DNA of 64,000 nt from contig NC_058196.1 of NCBI RefSeq assembly GCF_907165205.1, forward strand, positions 32,964,501 to 33,028,500, read 5' to 3'. Every line of letters starts with the position of its first letter. Position 1 is the first letter of the stretch. This document shows, piece after piece, positions 60,001 through 64,000 of the stretch. Made by a program: the position numbers and the translations under genes. The notes under the pieces were generated by a model. The model did not search any database, had not been told where the DNA came from, and was given only the letters and a program-made list of their open reading frames with translations. Source of the stretch: Coccinella septempunctata (lineage: Eukaryota > Arthropoda > Insecta > Coleoptera > Coccinellidae).

Positions 60001-61295
60001 TTTTCAAAATCTAATTTTTTTCTAATAACTTAAAAACGAAGAGGTTACTTTGTTTCTCTGAAAAGGAACTCGGAAATGTGTCGTCGGTTTCACTCTTGCT
60101 ATTCTTGTTTCCGAGATAATCTCAGTAGACAACGAATTTTGCCCACCCTGTACATACGAAAAACGTAATTTTGATGAACCGTTTTCGCCAAGTATCAATT
60201 TTTGCAGCTCACATGAGCCACCTTGAATATTCTGGTTATTTTCACAATGTACAAACCCATTTTTGTTAAGCCCTTTACACAAACGGCAATCTACCGTCGA
60301 ATTCCCAATACAGAGTGAGCATTATTTGAACTGGGGTCGTTGTGGCTGCGACCATGTAGATATTTTGTTCTCTACAGAGTGAGTAAAAAGTAACGCACAG
60401 AATTCATAAATATTTTGCCACGTAAACGTTAAGCTGGACTTGAAATCCAGCGATACGTGTCCGAAGCTGTGCGCGTGCCCAAGGACGCTCGAAAGAGGCG
60501 CCACTGAAGAAGAAACGCACGCGCATCGTCCACTCACCTTATCGAAGAGGCTATCCTCTCGTTGTGCCTCTCCTGCATCATGCGCTGCTGCTCCCTCTCC
60601 ATCATCTCCTCGCCGTGGTGGGCGTTCTGCTGCTGCTGCTGCTGCGACGCGGCCGCAGCGAGCAGGTGCGACGAGGGCAGATTGTAGGGCGCCTTCCACA
60701 GCATGTCCGGTATGTGATGGGCGGGCGCGTACATGTTGGGCGCCAGATGCGAGTGCAACGGGCGCGGATGCGGACTGATCATGGACGGCGGCGGATAGAG
60801 GGAGGCCGTCGGGACGCTCGAGGTGGCGGGCGGCCCGGACGACGTCGGCGAGCCCTGATGCGACGACATCAGCAGCAGGGACTGGTGCTGTACGCTGTCC
60901 ACGTGACGGACCTGCGGCGGCTCCGCCAGGCTGGGATCCCTCCAAACCGGCGCGGTCGCGCGGTTATGCTGGTGGTTCAGCGGCGAACGCGAGCTGCTCG
61001 CGTTGTAATCCTGCTGGCCCAAGACGAACAGGGGCGATCGGTTGAACGGCGACCGGTTCGACCGTCCCAAGACTAGGTGCGTGTTGGCGACGTCGTCCGT
61101 TGAGCTGAGCGCGCTTGAACGGGATCCACACCGCTCATCGCCGCTGCCTGAACGCAGGGAGCTTAGACCGGAGTCTGAGCGGTCGTCCGGGTAGCGGGTG
61201 TCTGGGACATCCATCCTGTACGGCGAAGACGAGGAGCGGAACGTACCGTCATCGTGGTCGATGGTCGAGGGGTTGTTATCTCTCGGATTAGCCAC
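40855..61295 (-). CDS. Kdm3: KDM3/JHDM2 family JmjC histone H3K9 demethylase, 5' end unresolved
   Basis: Fe(II)/2-oxoglutarate dioxygenase that removes mono- and dimethyl marks from H3K9 (family knowledge). Exons in transcript order: 60538-61295, 55015-55186, 52173-52331, 49975-50972, 49029-49752, 47166-47828, 45819-46169, 45610-45760, 45417-45547, 44464-45357, 40855-42012. The sum is 6159 nt, open to a TAA. From exon 7 on, order and motifs match animal KDM3: SFLQDGPCFEVAPKLAKCRECR, the zinc finger CDVCETTLFNFHWACGKCGF, SHSWLCDG-type PHSWLCDG, then JmjC. The 61295 boundary is a GTG, not a start codon. The frame stays open upstream to a TGA at 61338-61340 with no ATG. The first in-frame ATG is at 61214-61212, and a CTACAG acceptor-like site sits just before 61304. 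The true N-terminus is probably in an upstream exon, or translation begins at 61214. Confidence 0.94.
42131..43527. mobile_element. CAGGGTGGGC foldback element, interrupted by a nested insertion
   Basis: Left terminus CAGGGTGGGCAAAG at 42131; degraded right terminus CACCCTAT near 43521-43528. Host sequence is 42131-42176 and 42977-43527. It matches the copies at 53218 and 59300 (TCTACTGAGGGGATCTC, AGCTAGAAGAAAACG, AAGTTACAGATCTGAAACTTG). The body is an imperfect palindrome centred near 43240. Confidence 0.75.
42177..42976. mobile_element. Nested TA-target transposon remnant (800 bp)
   Basis: Starts TTCGCGAATCCAA at 42177 and ends TTGGATTCGCCAA at 42976, 13-bp terminal inverted repeats with one mismatch. 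It is flanked by TA on both sides (42175-42176 and 42977-42978). Removing it restores GAACTA-GCAGCTAG, the uninterrupted order seen in the related element at about 53260. No intact transposase; the ends and TA duplication suggest a Tc1/mariner-type origin (inference). Confidence 0.75.
43703..43963. mobile_element. MITE with CCATAGACATATAGACATGG termini
   Basis: Arms near 43710-43732 and 43933-43956 are inverted copies with one or two mismatches (CATAGACATATAGACATGGA). About 260 bp, no coding sequence. The palindrome CATAGACATATGTCTATG at 46327-46344 shares the terminal word. Confidence 0.7.
44111..44382. mobile_element. CAGGGTAT-ended MITE in KDM3
   Basis: CAGGGTATTTC at 44111 and GACACCCTG ending at 44382, flanked by TATA on both sides; 272 bp, non-coding. 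Its start resembles the inner block of the element at 20680 and the ends of the element at 51053. Confidence 0.65.
44464..46169 (-). other. Kdm3: KDM3: zinc-finger and LxxLL exons
   Basis: Four exons. 45819-46169 begins EPRKRGRRPKISKGGK (AT-hook-like) and carries KCRECRWTPNQRSKN. 45610-45760 carries LDLETSKFLLKQVGDHFCDLL. 45417-45547 carries the zinc-binding Cys/His cluster MCDVCETTLFNFHW..CGKCGFVVCLDCYK. 44464-45357 carries CPMSKE.., an acidic linker, and an LxxLL box LRELL (44833-44847), as in vertebrate KDM3A coactivators. Confidence 0.93.
46170..47165. other. KDM3 intron with a hairpin
   Basis: Intron of 996 nt. It contains the 18-bp palindrome CATAGACATATGTCTATG (46327-46344) and a stem-loop, 46362-46374 against 46386-46398 (TCCTTGGAACATA and its complement, 11-nt loop). 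Nothing coding recognised. Confidence 0.6.
47829..49028. other. KDM3 intron
   Basis: Intron of 1200 nt between the poly-Ala exon and the PVRHLKKAW exon, donor GTAAGC and acceptor TTTCCAG on the - strand. Repeated CATAGAT-like words near 48350-48490 hint at a decayed MITE. No coding sequence seen. Confidence 0.55.
50973..52172. other. KDM3 intron with a MITE
   Basis: Intron of 1200 nt. Holds the 51053-51499 element; the remainder is AT-rich and unremarkable. Confidence 0.6.
51053..51499. mobile_element. CAGGG-ended MITE with about 40-bp imperfect terminal repeats
   Basis: Left end CAGGGTGTATTTGAAGGTGG, right end (reversed) CAGGGCGTTTTCCAAGGTGA, both followed by GGCTTTTTTTTCGA-like and GAGAGAAGG-like sequence. 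447 bp. Internal AATATTTTATAGG also occurs at about 53090, where a partial relative seems to lie. Confidence 0.7.
52332..55014. other. KDM3 intron containing a CAGGGTGGGC foldback element
   Basis: Intron of 2683 nt. About 53090-53160 looks like a fragment of the 51053-type element and 53218-53785 is a full element of the CAGGGTGGGC family. Elsewhere I see no genes. Confidence 0.6.
53218..53785. mobile_element. CAGGGTGGGC foldback element, uninterrupted copy
   Basis: Starts CAGGGTGGGCAAAATC. The two halves are imperfect inverted copies (CAAATCTGAAAGTTGAACCT near 53408 against AAGTTTCAGATCTGTAACTT near 53605). This copy serves as the empty-site reference for the nested insertion at 42177. Confidence 0.7.
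55187..60537. other. Large KDM3 intron
   Basis: Intron of 5351 nt between the SQQQQQQN-containing exon and the ERQIETRE exon, donor GTGAGT and acceptor TGCAG on the - strand. It contains the 59300-60150 element and an isolated CAGGGTGTTCCG end near 59083. The rest, including 55.5-59.0 kb, shows short ORFs only, with no family motifs. Confidence 0.6.
59300..60150. mobile_element. CAGGGTGGGC element bounded by matching inverted ends
   Basis: Left CAGGGTGGGCAAAAATTG at 59300, right TTTTGCCCACCCTG ending at 60150, both with TTGTCTAC and GAG-GATCTC-like sequence next to them. A second end-like motif (TATAGGGTGTCCCAAATTC) at 59577 suggests a composite or nested structure. 851 bp, non-coding. Confidence 0.7.
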
Positions 61296-61488
61296 TATAG
61301 CACACTGTAGAGACGCACTTTCGGTTATCGGGTTTTCTCACGTCGGACACTCTACGATCATAGTAATCACCATGTGCACTTTTTTTTTTTTTTCGATCAC
61401 AATTATTCTCACATATCACACTTGTCGTTGTCGCTGTTGCTCTGTGACCATTTCCTCTGTGTGGAACGGTTATTGCACGATCCGGAAC
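61296..61488 (-). other. Kdm3: Possible upstream extension or 5' UTR part of the first visible KDM3 exon
   Basis: On the - strand a strong acceptor (TCTGTTTCAG) precedes 61488, with a second acceptor-like CTACAG just before 61304. An in-frame TGA at 61338-61340 means an exon starting at 61488 could only be untranslated in this frame. An exon starting at 61304 could be coding (CAIVANPRDNNPSTID). Confidence 0.4.
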
Positions 61489-61559
61489 CTGAAACAGAGA
61501 TAGATCGTTGAAAATTACGTAAACAACTATAGATCTCGAGATTGTAAAACTCTCAGACT

Positions 61560-61800
61560 TGACTTCATATTATAACCAGTGCGGCCCTGTTCCTTCTAGA
61601 AAGTACCAGGGCCTATATAAGCCCAGCGGAGGAGCAGGGCAGGACAGTAAGGTTTACAGTGCAAGCAGAGAGTGGAAATAAATACTAGGGATATAGTTAT
61701 TATTATTAGGATAATTGTAAATAAATGGTCTCAATCTATTAAGACTTCAATTAAGTGAAGAAAACTTTAGAATAAATTGAATTTATTTAGCCGACACAAG
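61560..61800 (+). mobile_element. Possible solo LTR fragment
   Basis: Promoter-like CTATATAAGCCC at about 61613, GC-rich downstream DNA with GAGCAGGGCAGGACAG, then AATAAA signals near 61678 and 61722 followed by TTAAGACTTCAATTAAG. This order (TATA box, start region, polyadenylation signal) is that of a retroelement LTR. Exact ends and target duplication could not be fixed. Confidence 0.4.
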
Positions 61801-61900
61801 ATTAATGAAGATCAAACGAATAAAGTAAATAACCAAATGTGGAGTTTATAAACAAACTTATAATATCCATTATTATTCAATACATTTTGAATATTTGTTC

Positions 61901-63120
61901 GACTATACTGCATTCAGATTTATTTTAGCAGTCGGTTGGCCATGAAATAATTTTCTCAAGTTTTTGTAACCAGAACCGAGTAAGGTTGGCACTCATGAAA
62001 TGTCGTTAATGTCATAACGCCGTTGCCACAACTAATATCAATTTTTATTACGAAAATGCCGAAAGTGATTGAAAAAAGAGACAGGGTTTCAGGAAGTGCT
62101 ATTTAGAATTCAAGTCCGCTCATTCAAATAGTTATACCCTGATATTCTAAAATCCACAGTACGTCAGACGGTAGCGAACATATTCAATGTAAGTGAATTT
62201 GAATAATGTTTCATCTAAAAGACTTATATTTCAGCTGAGTATTTCCACAATTAGAAAGATTGTGAATGAAGAGGATGACAAAGAATTTCCTTCTATTGGG
62301 AGACCCAAAAAAGTGGTAGCATTTGAAGATTTTATGTTTGAGAGAATTAATGCGAAAAGTTTACTACAGGATTTTCGATTAATGTCATCGTAGAATAAGT
62401 TCCCGAAAATTGATTTTTCTATTTTTCATTCGACTTGTCCTATACATTGTAAATGTCTCAAGGTACCAATAAATACCTAATTATTATTATTATATCAATG
62501 CATTAAGATGATCAGCCACAAATACGCGGCAGTTGTCCTGTTAATTGTTTATCCATGTGAAATTTTTGTTCAAAGGTGAAGTTCATCTTGATTGAAACTT
62601 CCTTTAATTCCTTTTACTTATATTGATGCAAGATGATTTTTGTTGAAGAATTTAACATTCTTGTAATCATTTGTTAATTCCTTCGGGAGATACCCATTCC
62701 CAACCACTGCATCATATGCATTTCATCTTCGGATTAATAATTTTGAAATCTACAATTGATGTAACGTATTCAAACTTTAGCCAAAGAAGATAACTAACAT
62801 TAACTCTCCTCAAGCTAGTGCATATTATGATATTATACTGATATCTTGTATTTTCCATGCAAATAACTGGATTTGGTATGCCTTCAATCAGTTTGTATAA
62901 ACTTCATTTATCTTCAATACATATTTTTCGAAGAGATTCTAGATTGTGATAAAATACGTAATAACAGTAATTTTTACGTAGAACGGGCAACATAGCGCTG
63001 ATTTAAAACCCAAAAATGTTTTGACAAGCTTCATAACCCCACATTTTCGTACTATACAGAGTGAAATGTGTCAAATTTCCATGGCCAACCGAGTGCTAAA
63101 ATAAAAGTGAATGGAGTATA
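61901..63120 (+). mobile_element. DNA transposon remnant with TTTTAGCA..GGTTGGCCATG termini
   Basis: Inverted terminal repeats: ATTTATTTTAGCAGTCGG plus TTGGCCATG from about 61917, and CATGGCCAACCGAG plus TGCTAAAATAAAAG ending about 63110; flanking similarity extends to 61901 and 63120. Inside, an apparent spliced frame reads VRQTVANIFN, intron 62190-62234 (GTAAGT..TTTCAG), then LSISTIRKIVNEEDDKEF, a helix-turn-helix-like segment followed by SIGRPKK. The frame upstream (MPKVIEKRDRVSG..) hits a stop, so the gene is dead. The family is not identified. Confidence 0.65.
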
Positions 63121-63298
63121 GTAGTTTAGTTTTTACGCCACTTCAGTTGCCAGCATAAAACGAACAAACAAACTGAAAAAGACCCTAAAATAAAACTAAG
63201 TTTTCTATGAAAATTGCATGTGGAATAAAGAAAAAAGGGGAGAATGAAGTTTTTGAAAACATCAAGGAATATAGATTTCAGTATGCACTCACAGAAAA

Positions 63299-63506
63299 GG
63301 TCCTTTCGTTTGCATAAAAAGTGTAGCACTTTTCTACACTCGATTCGATTTACACCAGTGTAAAGGCAGTATAGTTTATCCACACATAGTCAAAAGGAGA
63401 TGTAGATAAACTACACCTCCACTACGCTGGTGCAAATTCAATCAGCACACGAATACTAAAATCGTGTGTAGAAGGGTGCTACACTTTTTATGCAAACGAA
63501 ACGACC
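63299..63506. mobile_element. MITE with about 40-bp terminal inverted repeats
   Basis: Arms 63299-63339 and 63466-63506 are inverted copies, perfect over 26 bp (core TTCGTTTGCATAAAAAGTG). The centre contains a second inverted pair (TAGTTTATC and GATAAACTA). 208 bp, non-coding. Confidence 0.8.
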
Positions 63507-63771
63507 TATATTTAATAAAAAGTTTTCTTGCGCTATTTATATAATTCAACAACAAATCCTCCAATTGGTAGTTGCTCTGACCGTTCTGGAAATTACCATA
63601 TCTAGTTTGATTTGTACCTGCTCTGAAATTACTCTGAATGATCTGGAAATTATTAACACCCACTCTAGATTTCAAGGAGAAAAGTTGAATTCTTGTATAT
63701 AAAGGGTGAGTCTTTTTTCGTGAACCATTTCTTCCGATTCGATCCTGATAAAAAGATATAGCCATTTAGAA

Positions 63772-63802
63772 TTTTCATAATGAGCTGTGCTCATTATGAA
63801 AA
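63772..63802. repeat. Perfect 14-bp hairpin with 3-nt loop
   Basis: TTTTCATAATGAGC, loop TGT, GCTCATTATGAAAA. Probably a fragment of a palindromic repeat. No terminator or RNA-gene context supports another role. Confidence 0.6.
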
Positions 63803-64000
63803 ATAACCTTCAGAATAACGAGCTGACTCTGTGACACTACACATCTGTGGATCTTTCAAACAGAGTTGTATTCAGCCAAAGTACCCGATTTTCCGAATTT
63901 CACAGAAAATTTTTAATTTTTGAACATCAAATCGCTCGAAAACGCAGCATTATACGAGAAAATATAAGGAATACTTTTATTTCAAAAAACGTTCAAATAT

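Larger units (their letters stand above)
47166..61295 (-). other. Kdm3: KDM3: low-complexity N-terminal exons
   Basis: Six exons of mostly disordered sequence. 60538-61295 has DSGLSSLRSGSGDERCGSRS, a polyQ run near 60635 and a Met/Glu/Arg-rich end. 55015-55186 continues a long charged helix (ERQIETREIEKLKER...). 49975-50972 is His/Pro/Ser-rich. 49029-49752 has poly-Ala. 47166-47828 holds the only island that looks structured, PVRHLKKAWLQRHTGED, plus Lys-rich KRKPPKVKRKKGGG. I see no equivalent of the vertebrate KDM3 N-terminal domain, which fits missing upstream exons. Confidence 0.85.

Noticed and set aside
60564..61076. A 170-codon + strand ORF opposite the first KDM3 exon
   Set aside because: Arg-rich antisense reading of a coding exon with no independent support.

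Overview
This is nuclear DNA from an insect. The genes are split by introns with GT..AG borders, the introns are AT-rich and full of small inverted-repeat transposons, and the proteins read as arthropod orthologues of known metazoan proteins. A beetle would fit the intron repeats, but the order is an inference and I am not sure of it. There is no sign of prokaryotic or organellar DNA.

Four protein-coding genes were assembled exon by exon, and each joined reading frame stays open across every splice junction. (1) On the + strand at 1764-22198 is the 3' part of a KMT2C/KMT2D-type histone H3K4 methyltransferase, the trithorax-related (trr) orthologue: 22 exons, 3859 residues in the window, 5' end missing. 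(2) On the - strand at 24223-32571 is a complete ARID5-family gene: 7 coding exons, 995 residues, with the vertebrate-like N-terminal region plus the ARID domain. (3) On the + strand at 36337-37904 is the V-ATPase accessory protein ATP6AP2 (fly VhaM8.9, prorenin receptor): 5 exons, 325 residues. (4) On the - strand at 40855-61295 is a KDM3/JHDM2 H3K9 demethylase: 11 exons, about 2050 residues, with the 5' end unresolved.

Layout: 1-1763 is upstream or intronic sequence with two transposon remnants. The trr-like gene fills 1.8-22.2 kb and ends tail to tail with ARID5. A 3.8 kb gap follows with a diverged tandem duplication (about 33.74-35.67 kb), then the compact ATP6AP2 gene, a repeat-bearing gap, and the KDM3 gene, whose introns hold several transposons. 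The last 2.5 kb is mostly transposon sequence.

Three of the four genes encode chromatin regulators: H3K4 mono-methylation at enhancers, an ARID DNA-binding cofactor, and removal of H3K9 methyl marks. ATP6AP2 serves V-ATPase assembly and is unrelated in function. I found no convincing new multi-gene system. The less ordinary material is in the non-coding repeats: a transposon nested in another with a TA target duplication, a 20-bp minisatellite with 160-bp higher-order structure, a duplicated spliced-looking unit upstream of ATP6AP2, and inverted copies of one element near both window ends.
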